This document shows, in pieces, positions 12,131 through 24,892 of a stretch of 64,000 bases of DNA. Source of the DNA: Vicugna pacos (Eukaryota > Chordata > Mammalia > Artiodactyla > Camelidae); NCBI RefSeq assembly GCF_048564905.1, contig NC_133023.1, forward strand, positions 70,962,453 through 71,026,452, in the 5' to 3' direction. Position 1 is the first letter of the stretch. The number at the start of each line of letters is the position of its first letter. The position numbers were made by a program, and so were the translations under genes. The notes under the pieces are model-generated. The model had not been told where the DNA came from. It made no database searches and worked only from the letters and a program-made list of their open reading frames with translations.

Positions 12131-13753
12131 CATATGTATTTCCATGACAATAATTTAACTTGAATCAACAGAGTGTTTAGTATTTGGAAGATTTTCAGTT
12201 TATATTCATATAATTCATCTACAGGAGTATGGTGAAACCTGTTGTATTTCTTGTGTGTCTAAATTACCATGCTCTCATGGTTACAACATCCACTCCTGCC
12301 CCTCTCATAACAAAACCGGGCCCATTAGTTTAGGGGAGATAACCATGAAGAGAAATCTAAGAAACCTCTTCAAAAGGATATTATAGATGATAATGGTATT
12401 CACAATAAGATGATTATTAAATGTCATAGGATGCATCCCTTTCCAATATCATGTCTTCTTTCTTTTCTCACAGTTTGCTAATTCGAGCAACATGTTGCAG
12501 AATTTACAATTGAAACCTCTATTATGCTAATACAGTCAGCCTATTTATTTTGACAACTTACTTGGGAAATCATAAAACCCTTTAGAAACCATCAAATATG
12601 TCAATTCAGTCGGACTCAGCAAAAGTTTCCACCTTCTCTGGTAATAATTTGCATGTAAAATTGCCCAGAGAATTTTTACAGATTATCTACATTTACTTGT
12701 AAATAATCTACCATTAAAAATTGCTTCATTGTTACTGTCAAATGGACAGACCAACATAGTTGCCTGAAAAACTCATTTCAGTTTTTGTCAAAGTTACAAT
12801 AAAAATATTACCTCAAATATTTGTGGGTCATTAGATGCCTAATTTTCAAAAATTTCAGTTCATATATTACTTAATAGTAGTTTTATAATTACTTATCTAG
12901 GATAATTTGTGTATTTGCACCTTTAAGGCAAGAAAATCCAGGGAAGCATGTGCTTAGGACTCCAATGTGAGCCATGGAAAATTCTGAGACATGCATCCAG
13001 TGAAATGTACATAAAAATCAGTTAATGAATTAACTTATAAGCCTGATATCTTAACTGTAGGACATTCAGACCCTGAAACATTTTTCTCATGTTATTGGTA
13101 AGAATGAAGCAGATATTTCCATTTTGAACTTGCTGGGCATTTAGATCCTGAAATGAAAAGGAATATGCTATACTCTAGGCTTCCTGGATAAATTGCATTA
13201 CTCAAATCGGTTTGCTTACTACTGCTTTGGACAAGTGGGAAAGTTAATTTTTCTTGTTTACTTAACATCTCCAATGTAATTAGTCAAATTATCTTGGTAT
13301 GAGAGTACTGAGGCTTTGACCACCTTGTACATAATAATTTTGGAAGAAAAGCCATCACTCAAAAATTAGAAGTAAGAGAAAGAAAGATGCCTTATGATAT
13401 CAGTTATATGAGGAATCTAATAGAAAAGGACATAAATGAATTACTTATTATTTATAACTTAGATGGTTGATTTATTGAATATGTGTAAGTACATTTGACT
13501 GTCCTTTATGATTGGATACTGAATTCTGTTGATTCTTATTTTGCGGTTGGCTTTATTCCTTTGATAACTATGTAAGTTTAAAAAAGCTAAAGCTCTAATC
13601 TGTTCTTAGAAACAATTATCACTACATATTTGTAACTAAAAAATGTGCAGTATATTGTATATATGTATTTACATGCAATATAATGTATATGTGCAGTCAA
13701 ACTATAATAATTCTACCTAATAAAACTGAAAAAGGAAAAAATCTTTTAAAACA
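12131..13753. other. No recognisable element
   Basis: AT-rich single-copy-looking DNA. Short frames (for example 13092-13274 minus) resemble nothing known. Confidence 0.45.
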
Positions 13754-13763
13754 TTAGAAGTAA

Positions 13764-14269
13764 GAGGTAGGGAGAGATGGTTGCAGGAAAAGCACAGGGC
13801 ACTGTGTTTGTCACTGGATGATTCACACAGTGGCTCAGGGTCCCTCTGGAGTGGAATTCCAGGGGCCCCATCCACTTCCACAGTCTGGAGGAGCTGTTGA
13901 GCCTGCAAATAAAACATTTCTGGGGCTCTCCCAGGTCTCTGGCTGACTAGCTCTTCTCCAAGGGCCCCCTCCAGGGAAAGTCTGGAGAACGTCCAGGGAG
14001 ACAGCAGCAGTGACACACACAGAGTGTCAGCAGTGATGTGATTTTGGACCTCTGTCTACAAAATCTTCTCCAAATTGTTGCTGGGAAAGAAGACAACAGT
14101 GAGAGTTTCTCTGCCTGATGTGGACTGAGGCAGCCAGTGTGCAGGGGTCCGCTGGCTGGAGGAGGAGCCTCCCAACTGTCAGCAGTACTGGGGGGATCCT
14201 GAGCCCTGGCCACTGTGGGACTGCTTCAGGCCAAGCCTTTAGCAGCGGGCAAATTAAAAAAAAAAAAAA
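13764..14269 (+). mobile_element. GC-rich retrocopy of an unidentified RNA
   Basis: About 490 bases of markedly GC-richer sequence end in a 14-base A run (14256-14269). They are bracketed by TAGAAGTAA at 13755-13763 and at 14270-14278. Poly(A) plus a 9-bp duplication is the signature of an L1-mobilised transcript in plus orientation. Overlapping minus-strand frames of 88-102 codons (14335-13717) run through it but show no family I know. Possible sources are a spliced host RNA, a non-coding RNA, or an LTR-driven transcript. The internal 'caaataaaacatttctgggg' looks like a polyadenylation signal not used here. Confidence 0.6.
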
Positions 14270-14341
14270 TAGAAGTAAATAAAAATTGGTACAACTAGTA
14301 TACTGTAAGAGCTTTTTGGAAATACATGTATACATGCATGC

Positions 14342-14363
14342 ATACCATATATATATATGGTAT
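14342..14363. repeat. 22-bp perfect palindrome
   Basis: The sequence from ATACC through an (AT)n centre to GGTAT equals its own reverse complement. It may have grown from an AT microsatellite. Confidence 0.85.
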
Positions 14364-14369
14364 ATGTGT

Positions 14370-15240
14370 ATTTTGTTTGTTTGCTCATCTGCTGTTGGTG
14401 GTAGAGTGAAACTACTTTGATCCTTTTAAATTGCTTTACGTGCACATTCAGTATATTGGGCCCCAGTGGATTGTATCAGAGCTACAAAAAAACAAAAAGA
14501 AAAATTAAAGAAATTCAAAAAATTAAAACTGGAACTTCAAATTCCATATTTAATTGTAAACTAAACAAATCACTCATCCATATCTCTGTAAACTGCAATA
14601 GAAATAAAAGTGTTTCTTCCCATTCATAAATTTTTGAAGTCTGTTTTATGTATGCCATGATGAAGAAAAATAAACTATGGTCATTATTATTGCCCTGGCA
14701 TAGAACTTTAACATTCCCAAGATTATAGACACCATGGAGGTGAGAGGTGAGAGGAAAGCTCAAAAAATATTACCATCTCTTCTAAAGAATATTTGCAGAA
14801 AAATTGAAAAAAGGCAATTATTGCCAAATAGACACCAATTTAAGATCATATGAAGTCTGGACATTCAAAATAGTCCTTTATATCAGTGAATTCTAAAGCC
14901 ATTCTCTCTCAGGGTGATTTAATAAAATGAATATTTTCCCTGACATGAAAAAAAAAAGTGCTATCCTGGAGAATCTAATCTGATCTTGGATCATGATAAG
15001 CTTTCAGTACTTCAAGTTTATGACCTGAAATAAAACATTGGCCATGAGTATAGTATAGTATGTTGAATATTAATTTTTATATTTTCTTTGGCACCATGTT
15101 AATCAAGAAATATTAAATAAGTGAATATATAGTTATTAAGTCCCTTGTATCCATCAGTCAATTCCAATAGTTTACAGATTTTATCTCCGGACAATTTCAA
15201 CAGGACAAAAGGATACATTTATACATTTCTTATGCTCTCA
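14370..15240. other. No recognisable element
   Basis: AT-rich. Short frames only. Nothing supported. Confidence 0.45.
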
Positions 15241-15244
15241 CTCT

Positions 15245-16350
15245 TCTTTAATCATCCTAAAATGTACATAAAATGTACTATTTTAACCTTTTCCAGATAT
15301 CCATTCCAGTGGCATTAAGTACACATTGTTGGACAGCCATCATCACTTTCCATCTCCAGAAATTTTCATCACTCACAAACTTGAAACTCTGTACCCATTT
15401 GAAAAAAAAACAAACCTTCTCCTTTTACCCTCTACATGGCCCCTGGTAATCACCATTCTATTTTCTGTCTCTGAATACGAATGCTCTAAATGCACCATAT
15501 AATCTGAATCATACATTTGTCCTGTGCATCTAGCTTATGTCACTTAGCAAAATTTAGGCTTTAAAATCAAAAAGTTCAAAATTCATCCATGTTGTAGCAT
15601 ATATCATAATCTCATTCCTTTTTAAGGCTGAAGAATATTCCACTGTATGTATATACCACATTTAGTTTATATATTCTGTGTTGAATAGGTTGTTTCTACA
15701 TTTTGGCTATTGTGAATAATGCTGCTATGAATATTGGTGTACAAATATCTGTTACAGTCCCTGCTTTCAACTCTTTTGAGTATACACTTAAAGCAGACTT
15801 GCTGGATCATATGGTAATTCTAATTTCAGTATTATAAGGAACAGTAGCTGCAACATTTTACATTCCACCAACAGTATATGAGGGTTCTAATTTTTCTGCA
15901 CCCTTACGAATCCTATTTTCTGTTGTTGTTTTTTTAATCATAGTCATTCTAATGTAAAATAGAGTCTCTTTGTAGTTTGACTTTCCTAATTATTTGTGAT
16001 TTTGAGCATCTGTTCATGGCTTAAATATTATCTATATGTCTTCTTTGGAGAAATGTCTTTTCAACTCCTTTGCCTCCTTTTAGAATTGGGTTGTTTGTTT
16101 GCTTTTTCTGTTGCTGTTGCTGAGTTATAGGAATTCTTTATATCCTCTGTATATTACCGTCATCAAATATATGATTTGCAAATATTTCTCCCATTGTATG
16201 GGTTGCCTTTCCACTCTGTTGATCAAAGGATGCACAATTTTTTTTTTCAGGTCTAATTTGTCTGTTTTTTTCTTTTGCTGCCTGTGCTTTTGCTGTCATA
16301 TCCAATAAATCATTGGATCAAATTTAGTATCATGACTTACGAATCTATAT
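15245..16350 (-). mobile_element. Old L1 (L1M), 3' end and ORF2 C-terminal part
   Basis: Read on plus as the reverse of L1: 'ccagtggcattaagtacaca' (3'UTR), 'cctggtaatcaccattctat', 'gaatattccactgtatgtat', 'tgctggatcatatggtaatt', 'tttgcaaatatttctcccat', then 'catatccaataaatcattgg'. The order is unbroken over 1.1 kb. 5'-truncated. Confidence 0.75.
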
Positions 16351-16619
16351 GGTTTTACAAAGTTCTTGAGATTTTTCTGCTTCTATATTGGATTTAAGAT
16401 ATATTGGTGATACATTAAGAAAAATTTTAATTTTAAGATTCACTCCCATAAGATTAAAAAACCATTATCGGTAAAGACTCTGTAATGTTCAAATCAGAAA
16501 CAACTGAGGCTTGTCTATGACTTCTAAAGGCAATGCCAAATTTAACTTCTTTTTAGCATATGTGAATTTCTTCTTATAATAATATCAGGAGATTCAAGGT
16601 AGATATGTCCTTAAGCTCA

Positions 16620-16760
16620 CAAATATCCATTCACTCATTGATTAATTCAAAAACCATTTATTGATGGTTTATTGTATACCACTATCTATAATGTGTTGGT
16701 GATAGAAGTGATAAAACCATTACCCTTATATTTTGGAGGGGAAGATAGATAATTATACAG
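16620..16760 (+). repeat. Ancient interspersed repeat piece
   Basis: 'ccattcactcattgattaat', 'catttattgatggtttattg' and later 'agatagataattatacagca' follow the pattern of the common old mammalian repeat with a 'tatttattgagcacctac' core. Family name not decided. Confidence 0.3.
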
Positions 16761-16774
16761 CACTGTAGGAAAGT

Positions 16775-17035
16775 TATTAAAAACATAGATTCTGACTGCA
16801 GGCTCCTTGGGTCCAATTGAAGTTCTGCCACTAACTAGCTCCCTTATCTTGGAAAAGTTACTTAAATTGTCTATGCTGCAGTTTCCTTTTCTAAAAAAAA
16901 AAAAAAGAAAAAAAAAGAAATGAAATAATAAAAAGTATCTGGTTCACTGTGGATTTATGAAGATAAATGAATTACTATGTATAAATTATTTAGAGTAGTG
17001 CCCGGTGCATTAGTACTAAGTATTAGACATCATTA
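16775..17035 (+). mobile_element. MIR SINE with an A-rich expansion
   Basis: MIR order is kept: 'gattctgactgcaggctcct', 'cactaactagctcccttatc', 'ggaaaagttacttaaattgt', 'ctgcagtttccttttcta', then an inserted A/GA-rich run (about 16892-16920), then 'gtagtgcccggtgcattagt'. Ancient. Confidence 0.6.
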
Positions 17036-17039
17036 GCAT

Positions 17040-17970
17040 TTAAAATATGGATTGATTAGTGCTATGAAATATGGGAACATCACAAAGAGATACAATCCAA
17101 CTCTGATTTGTGGGTAGTGGGGGCCTGGTCAAAGGGAGCTTCAGAGAGAATGTATGGTTAGAATTCTGGTTTGAGGGATGACTAGGAATTTGATAAGGGG
17201 GAAGGGAAGTGGAAAAGAGAATATTTTCTTGGCAGAAAGAACAATGTACTAGTATGAAAGAGTTGTGGTGAAAGTAATAACTGCAAATAATTTTGAACGC
17301 CTCAAATGTAAGGCTGTTAGTGAGACAGTAACAATGAAAGGATGGGGTTAAACCACAGAATGCCATATCTTGCAGAAGTAGAATACCAGGCAATAAGAGA
17401 CATTGTAACACACACTAGACAAGCTTAGGTGGAGAACTGGAGGATGAATTTCAGAACCCCTTTGTGTTCTCTTTACTGATGACTGGGAGAAAGGTGAACT
17501 ATGACCTCCTAGGTCTTCATGTGGAAAAAGACTAGGTTTCAGTGATTAATGATTTTAAAAAGAACAAAGAATGCAGGAACAAACAACTGTTATCAGGCAA
17601 GCCAAGAAACCATAGCACAGGTAATAAACCAGTCAGAAAGACTCCCAGTTCTGTTTCAGAGGTAAAGATCTTGAGCTGTTTTGCAGGATCCAAACTCCCT
17701 CCAGCACTTAACCACCCAACTAACTGGAGCCTAAGTAATGACAATGCTGGCTTTTGCTGACCCTCATGACTTCACTCAAGTAAGTGCCTGGATTTTCTCA
17801 ACCAAGAGTAACCTTTGCCTCATTTGAAGGCTAAAACCTCTGCCCCAAGGGTGGGGATTCCCACCATTTTTGAACATGCAATGTCTGTTTGAGCATATTG
17901 TTGCACTGCACAAGTGCATCTAGAACTCCACCTCTACATGGAAGATTACACTCACTGTTTCATGAATGTG
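17040..17970. other. No confident call
   Basis: Purine-rich sequence at 17050-17420 resembles an ancient interspersed repeat seen again near 41200-41850, but I cannot name it. The 123-codon minus frame (17411-17040) mirrors the purine-rich strand and shows no protein family. Confidence 0.3.
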
Positions 17971-17974
17971 CACA

Positions 17975-18586
17975 TATTAGAGCAGGCAGAGAGCAAAATA
18001 TGAGCAGAGAAAGGGGGACAGGGCCATATGGCAGGAAACCATACAGTTTGTGAACAATAGGAATCCTTAGGCAGACAGAGAAAAGCAGGAACTACCTGAT
18101 AAGAAATCATACATTTAATCATACATTTTGGGATGAACAAGTGCCCTGGAGGCAGACAAAGAAACATGGGATAAGGCAGGAATCTACACTGTCCAAGTAT
18201 AACCTTTTTCTCATTAATGCCCTCATTACAATAAAATTAGCCTTGCAGATTAGAAGTACCCATCACACACCAACTCCATGACATTTCCAATCCAGACTAA
18301 ATAAGGACAAAAATCCCTCCTCCCTTTGGGAAGGTGGAGCTGGGATGAAAATCAGGAAATACCACCCCAAATCCCTCCCTCCCCAGTGAATATTCTGCCC
18401 ATTCATTTTTACACCCCATGTAACCAGCTTGCCAAAGAAACTCAGGGCAGCTACTCACCTGAGTCTGCCTGCTCTCCCCTTAAGAGTATACTATTACTTA
18501 ATAAATCCTCACTTTACTTTCTTGACCTCTGTGTCTCGTCTCTGAATTCTTTCTGCAATGAGACAAAAACCTACTCTCCAGCAACA
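17975..18586 (+). mobile_element. Solo LTR, class I ERV-like, copy 1
   Basis: Aligns over its whole length with 59064-59675, and the two have the same length (612 bases). Shared blocks include 'agcaggcagagag', 'agacagagaaaagcaggaac', 'ccctcattacaataaaatta' and 'cttgccaaagaaactcaggg'. The 3' part has an AATAAA signal ('cttaataaatcctcacttta'), and the copy ends CCAGCAACA. No internal retroviral region is next to it, so it is a solo LTR fossil. Divergence between the two copies is moderate by eye, which suggests tens of millions of years. Confidence 0.65.
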
Positions 18587-18589
18587 TAT

Positions 18590-19398
18590 GCACTCTTAGC
18601 TTAAAACTTCCCTGATCTTGCGGTTTGGGGAGGCAGTGCTTTGATAGCTGTCTCCCTGTCTCCTTAACTGTTACAAGTGATACATGCTTCTGTTTCAATT
18701 GAAAATACTTGGTGTGTTCATCGGCTAAGCACCCTAAATGAAAGAAAGACCCATTGAGTTGGTAACAAGTTCTACGTGAGAGTGGTGGGAACTGAGGCTA
18801 AAAAAAGTTGACATGGACCCTAAGATTTAGGCCTTATATTCTCAATAAGGAGGTTAAAACTCCTGCAAACAAAAGTAGTAGTGTTTATTTTGAGGAGCAA
18901 ATTTGATTCACACAATTTTTACATAATATGTGTTAAGAAATAAGCATGGCTCCTCAGAACAAGTTTCAGACAAGCATGGGAAAGCATCAAAATATGCATT
19001 ATTAAAACCAAAGAAAATATGTAAATTTTGGTGTTTGGCTTAGAGGAGATAATTAAAAACAAGCAATCTAATTAAGGCCAAAATGAGAAAAGAGGAACGG
19101 AAGAAATTGATATTAGAGAAAACTTTGATATGGAACCACAGTTTTCCAACAAAAGGTGCAGAGAATTCCTTGGGAGATTCTTGAGAAAGCTATGAAATTT
19201 GACAAAAAATTGAGTTCTTATATACATTCTAAACTCGTGACTAAAAAGACACTACAGCAACAAAGGATACTGTTTACATCAATTTGTAATATCCTTTAAG
19301 TTACTTTTTTAGTTATCAACTCACACAAGTAAGTTTTTTTTAATTAGATACAAATATTTTTTATGTATGAATGATCACATTTATTTGCAGATTTGCCT

Positions 19399-19400
<2 letters not shown>
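18590..19400. other. No recognisable element
   Basis: Nothing supported. AT-rich, with scattered short frames. Confidence 0.45.

Positions 19401-19403
<3 letters not shown>

Positions 19404-19461
<58 letters not shown>
19404..19461 (+). repeat. (TA)n(CA)n compound microsatellite
   Basis: About 14 TA units followed by about 14 CA units. It produces an artificial Tyr-Ile/Thr-His open frame. Confidence 0.95.
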
Positions 19462-19463
<2 letters not shown>

Positions 19464-19639
19464 GCAGATGAGAAACTTTTGGAGATGTATGCTAATATTT
19501 TATCTTTTACTTTACTCCATTGTATGTTTGAATACATTATTTTTCTGCCTGTGACTAGAAAGAGGCCAAACAACTATTATTACAGGAAAATATAAGCTTT
19601 CCCATCAATAGGATTTCTTCTTTAGCGATCTTAATGATC

Positions 19640-19885
19640 TAGTACAGAGATTGGGAAACTTCCTGCAAAAGGCCAGATAGATAGGAAATATTTGAGGCTT
19701 TACTGCAACTAACTCAACTCTGCCAGCCCTCCTTTTGTAACAGAAAAGCATCAAAGACAGTACATAAAGGAATATGGTGTGTTGGTGTGTTCAATATGGG
19801 TTTGGCTCTGTTCCAATAAATTTTAATTACAAAAATGGTTGATAAACTGGATTAGACCTTTGGACTACAGTTTGTTGACCCATGA
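19640..19885 (-). mobile_element. hAT MITE (MER1-like)
   Basis: 'aaggccagatagataggaaa' then 'tatttgaggctttactgcaa', 'caactctgccagcc', 'tccaataaattttaattaca' and 'tacagtttgttgaccc' follow the consensus of a non-autonomous hAT family in one orientation. The same family lies reversed at 31210-31545. I believe the family is MER1 but cannot confirm it. Confidence 0.6.
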
Positions 19886-20099
19886 TCTAGCTTTATTGGA
19901 GTCTCTGGAAATGGAATGCATATTCAAGAAAAAAATTTACATTTGTTTTAAGACTATTTTAGAACTAAACTGTTATGTGTTGCTCTATGTGCTCTATATG
20001 CGCAGGTATAAGTATGAATATATTCTACATTCATTTTTAAAATTGTTTGGCTTAGTCCACTGTAAAAGTGGAAAAAAACTTTCCTCTATACTTACATTT

Positions 20100-20640
20100 T
20101 TTTGGCCTGAGGCCTAAAAATTAGACTGACAAAAGACTGATTAATCGAAGAAAATATATACAAATTTTATTTGATGCTAATATTTTGTTTAATATACACG
20201 GAAGCCTTCATCATAAAAAGAAATGAAGACCAAATGAAGCAGTTAAACTTGGAGCGGGGATGGGAAGTGGACTTATACACCATCTTTAAGGGAGATAAAT
20301 TGTGGAGAACTGATCAAAGGAAGAGTAATTTGGGCTTCATGGGCAGCAAATTGTGAGAAGATAAGTATATGGGGGAGCTAATGAAAGATGAATTATCTAT
20401 TAAGATTTTGTTTATAGTCACTCATTTCAGTGCCATCTCCACCTCTGGTGCCAAAGTTGTTCTTTTATGAAAGGGAGATACCTTAATAAAGAAAATTTAT
20501 GCCTGCTGTTAGGCAGATAGGAGGTGGGAAGAGAGTTTTTCCTGTATCTTCCTTTTTTCACTTGTCTTCAGCTCAAAATAATCTTATGCCAATCCAGCAT
20601 ATTTTGGGGTGGCATATTCTGATCACCTCCATTTTCCCTG
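20100..20640 (-). mobile_element. Possible old LTR remnant
   Basis: 'cttcagctcaaaataatctt' and 'ggggtggcatattctgatca' near 20571-20625 are phrases I associate with old mammalian LTRs. The rest is too diverged to assign, and the ends are not defined. Confidence 0.25.
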
Positions 20641-21528
20641 TAAAAAATTTTACAGGAATTTTTACATATTAAAAGTTATGTTGATGGCTTTGAAGAGAAA
20701 ATTCAGTTTAATAGCTGCATGGTAAGAGATACACAAAGGGAGAGAAGAATATCCATTAGAAAAAAGTATGAATGTGCAGAAAAGAAACCTAAGTACACTT
20801 CCCCATATCCTCTTAAAACCAGTCTTCCAATCCTGGGAATAGAGTAATCCAATAAAACTGATGAGCTTCATTTATCTGATGGAGAGTATTAATCTACTTT
20901 AACAGGTGTAAATTAGACACCATTTTTCCTGTTTGATTCACATAAAAACTGCATTTTTTGTTTGTTTGTTTTACTAGTGATTGTACAAGCTCCTCCCTTT
21001 TAGGCAGGGCCTTATAAGCAGAGCACAATATTGACATAACTTGCAATCAGACAGCTCTACTAATGTGGCCAGGGTTTGGAAGACTGGTACAATGAGGTGC
21101 TGGATTTGTCCTTGACTTGTTGAGAAAATAGTAAGGGTTAATAGGACTATGACACAGTTTGAAAGAGAGTCCATAACAGAGGAAGACTTGGGTAAATTGA
21201 GGCAAGAATCTTCCATCAGCCTTAGAATAAAAGGGAAAAAAAAGTTGGGGTGCAGTTTGTTTAAAAGGTCGAAGAATGTTTTGCTTTCTTTTCCCTTAGA
21301 GAAGAGAAAGATTTTAAGGGGAAAAAGAATAGGTGGAGATGATGTTCTTGATCCAGAGCTTGGGAAAAACAATCTACTTTGAGATTTTCTCAATGGCTAT
21401 TTCCGGAGCCTGAAAAATTGGTTCTGAAAATCTTCAATTTGAGGTCACCTGTTAGGGTCGACCTTCCTATTATCCCTGGAGTGATGCTCCGGGAAGGATA
21501 CTAACTATATTAAGCATTTTTTTACATT
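20641..21528. other. No confident call
   Basis: Contains a 139-codon minus-strand frame (21393-20974), one of the longest in the window. The product is Ser/Leu/Phe-rich without a domain I know and overlaps a plus frame of 77 codons. Probably chance or part of an unknown old repeat. Confidence 0.35.
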
Positions 21529-22504
21529 CTTTTTTTTAACATTTTTTATTGATTTATAATCATTTTACAATATTGTGTCAAATTCCAGTGTAGAGCACAA
21601 TTTTTCAATTATACATGAACATATATATATGTTCATTGTCACATTCCTTTCTCTGTGAGCTACCATAAGATCTTGTATATATTTACCAGTGCTATACAGT
21701 ATAATCTTGTTTATCTATTCTACAATTTTGAAATCACAGTGTATCTCTTCCCACCCCACACCCCCTTGGCAACCACAAGTCTACTAAGTATTTTTTTTGA
21801 CCACAGTGGTATGCAACTAGAAATCAACTACAGAAAGAAAAACAGGAAAGACACAAACACATGGAGACTAACAGCATGTTACTAAAAAACAAAACAAAGC
21901 AATGAGCCAATGGTGAAATAAAAAAGGAAATCAGAAAATATTTTGAGACAAATGAAAATGAAAACAGTTTTCCAAAATGTATGGGATGCAGCAAAAGCAG
22001 TTTTAAGAGGGAAGTTTATAGTGATACAGGCCCTTCACAAGAAATAAGAAAAATCTCAATTAAACTAAACAGCCTAAACTACCACGTAAGAGAATTAGAA
22101 AAAGAAGAATAAACAAAGCCCAAAGTCAGTAGAAGGAAGGAAATAATAAATATCAGAAAGAAAATAAATACAATGGAGGTTGAAAAAAACAATAGAAAAG
22201 ACCAATGAAACCAAAAGCTGTTTTTTTGAAAAGATAAACGAAATTGATAAATTTTAGCCAGGCTAACCAAGAAGAGAGGACCAAAATAAAATCAGAAATT
22301 AAAGAGGAGAAGTAACAACAGAGATTAAAAAAATACCACAGAGATTAAAAAAAAATCATAAGAGAATACTATGAACAGTTATATGCCAACAATTTGGACA
22401 ACCTAGAATAAATGGACAAATTTCTAGAAACATACAGCCTGCCAAGACTAGACCAAGAGGAAACAATTTGAGGAGACCAACTACTTGAAATAAAATTGAA
22501 TTTG

Positions 22505-22640
22505 TAATAATAATAATAATAATATTATTAATTAATAAAAAAATAATAATATTATTATGTAATAATAATAATAATTATTATTATTATTATATTATATTAT
22601 TATATTATTATTATTATTATTATTATAGTAATTATAATAA
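22505..22640. repeat. (AAT)n/(ATT)n self-complementary tract
   Basis: Alternating runs of TAA and ATT units over about 135 bases, with several pairings that could form hairpins. It sits inside L1 ORF2 exactly where the usual L1 sequence has a 'gtaataa' phrase, so it probably grew from that seed. Confidence 0.9.
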
Positions 22641-23592
22641 ACCTACCAGCAAACAAAAGTCAAGGGCCATATGGCTTCAAAGGAAAACTCTACCAAACAT
22701 ATAAAGAAAAACTAATACCTGTCCTTCTCAAATATTCCAAAACTTGAAGAGGAGATAAAACTCTGAAATTTATTCTACAAGGCCACAATTACCCTGATAC
22801 CAAAACCAGACAAGGACACTACGAAAAAAGAAAATTAGAGTAATAACTTTGATGAATATGCATGCAAAAATCCTCCACAAAACATTAGCTAACTGAATTC
22901 AACAATACATAAAAAGGATCATATACCATGATCAAATGAGATTTTTTTCTAGGGATGCAAAGATCACTCAGTATCCACAAATCAATCAATGTGATACATC
23001 ACATTAACAAAAGAAAGGATAAAAATCACATGATCACTTCAATAGACAGAAAAAGCGTTTGACAAAATTCAACATCCATTCATGATAAAAACGCTCATCA
23101 AAGTTGGTATAAGGGGAAGATATCTCAACATAAAAAAAGGCCATTTCCTACAAACCCCTAGCCAACATCATACTCAATGACGAAAACTTGGAAGTCTTTC
23201 CTCTAAATTTAGGAACAAGACAAGAATGCCCATTCTCATCACTTTTATTTAATATAGTATTGGAAGTCCTAGACACAACAATCATATAAGAAAAAGAAAT
23301 AAAAGGCATCCAAATTGGAAGGGAAGAGGTAAAACTGTTACTATTTGCAGATGACTTGATATTTTATATAGAGAACCTCAACGTCTCCACCCAAAAACTA
23401 TTAGAACTAATAAATGAATTCAGTAAGGTTTCAGAGTACAAGATTAATATACAGAGATCTGTTGCATAGCTATACATTAATAATGAAATATCAGAAAGAG
23501 AAAGTAGAAAAACAATTTCTTTTAAAAATCTCATCAAAATGAATAAAATACCTAGTAATAAACTTAACCAAGGAGGTGAAAGACCTATAAAA

Positions 23593-23690
23593 TGCTGTAA
23601 ATGACAGAATTTCATTCTTTTTTATGGCTGAGTAATATATGTATATATGTATACATATACACATCTTCTTAATCCAGTTGTCTGTAAATG
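23593..23690 (-). repeat. 98-bp inverted repeat, left arm
   Basis: Reads as the exact reverse complement of 24893-24990 at every position I compared. It interrupts L1 ORF2 between 'acctataaaatgctg' and 'aaagctataaaacactgatg', which are adjacent in ordinary L1. The return point shares TGCTG. Confidence 0.9.
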
Positions 23691-24892
23691 AAAGCTATAA
23701 AACACTGATGAAGGAAATTGAGGATGTTACAAAGAAATGGAAAGATATCTAGTGCTCTTGGATTGGAAGGATTAATATTGTTAAAATGGCTATACTTCCC
23801 AAAGCAATCTACAGATTTAATGCAACCACTATCAAAAAGCCGTGTCATTTTTCATAGAACTATAGTAAATAATCCTAAATTTCATATGGAACCACAAAAG
23901 CCCCTGGATTGCCAAAGCAAACTTGATTAAAAAAAAAAAGCTGGAGGTATCACACTCTTAGACTTCAGAGTATACTACAAAACTACAGTAATTAAAGCAG
24001 TATGGTACTGGAACATAGCTCAATGGAACAGAATAGAGAGCCCAAAATAAACCACACATTATGGTCAACTAATCTATGACAAAGGAGGCAAGAATACACA
24101 ATGGGAAAAAAAGGTAGTCTCTTCAACAACTGGTGCTGGAGAAACTGGACAGCTACATGTAAAACAAAAGGATTAGGACATTCCCTCATACCATATTAAA
24201 AAATCAACTCAAAATGGTTTAACATCTAAATGTAAAAATGAAAACCATAAAACTCCTTGAAGAGAACACAGGCAGAAAACTTTGCCATTAAGTCATCACA
24301 ATATTGTTTTGGATCAGTCTCCTTAGGCAAAAGAAATAAAAACAAAAAGAAACAAATGGGAACTAGAAAACATTTGCAAATGCTGTGACCAGCAATAGGT
24401 TAATATTCAAAATATACAAACAACAAATAGAACTCAATATCAAAACAAAGAAACAAACAAACAATCCAATCAAAAATGGACAGAAGACATGAATAGACAT
24501 TTTTCCAAAGAAGACTTACAGATGGCTAACAGGCACATGAAAAGATGCTCACCATGGCTAATTATCAGATAAATGCAATTCAAAACAATGAGATATCTCA
24601 CACCCGTCAGAATAGCTGTCATCAAAATGTCTACAAATAAATTCTGGAGAGGATATGGAGAAAAGGGAATCCTTGTACACTGTTGGTAGGGATGTTAGTA
24701 CAGCCACTATGGAAAAACAGTATAAATGTTCCTCAAAAAATGAAAAATAGAACTACCTGATGATCCTGCACTTCCACTTCTGGATATATATCTGAAAAGA
24801 AATGAAAACGCTGATTCGAACAGATAGGAGCACCCTATTGTTCACAGCAGCACTATTTATAATAGCCAAGAAATTGAAGTAACCAGAGTGCC

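Noticed and set aside
17040-17411. 123-codon minus-strand frame
   Set aside because: It mirrors a purine-rich repeat-like strand and has no recognisable family or start context.
19371-19595. Frame coding Tyr-Ile and Thr-His repeats
   Set aside because: Produced wholly by the (TA)n(CA)n microsatellite.
20974-21393. 139-codon minus-strand frame
   Set aside because: Low-complexity Ser/Leu/Phe composition, overlapping plus-strand frame, no splice, promoter or domain signal. Likely chance.
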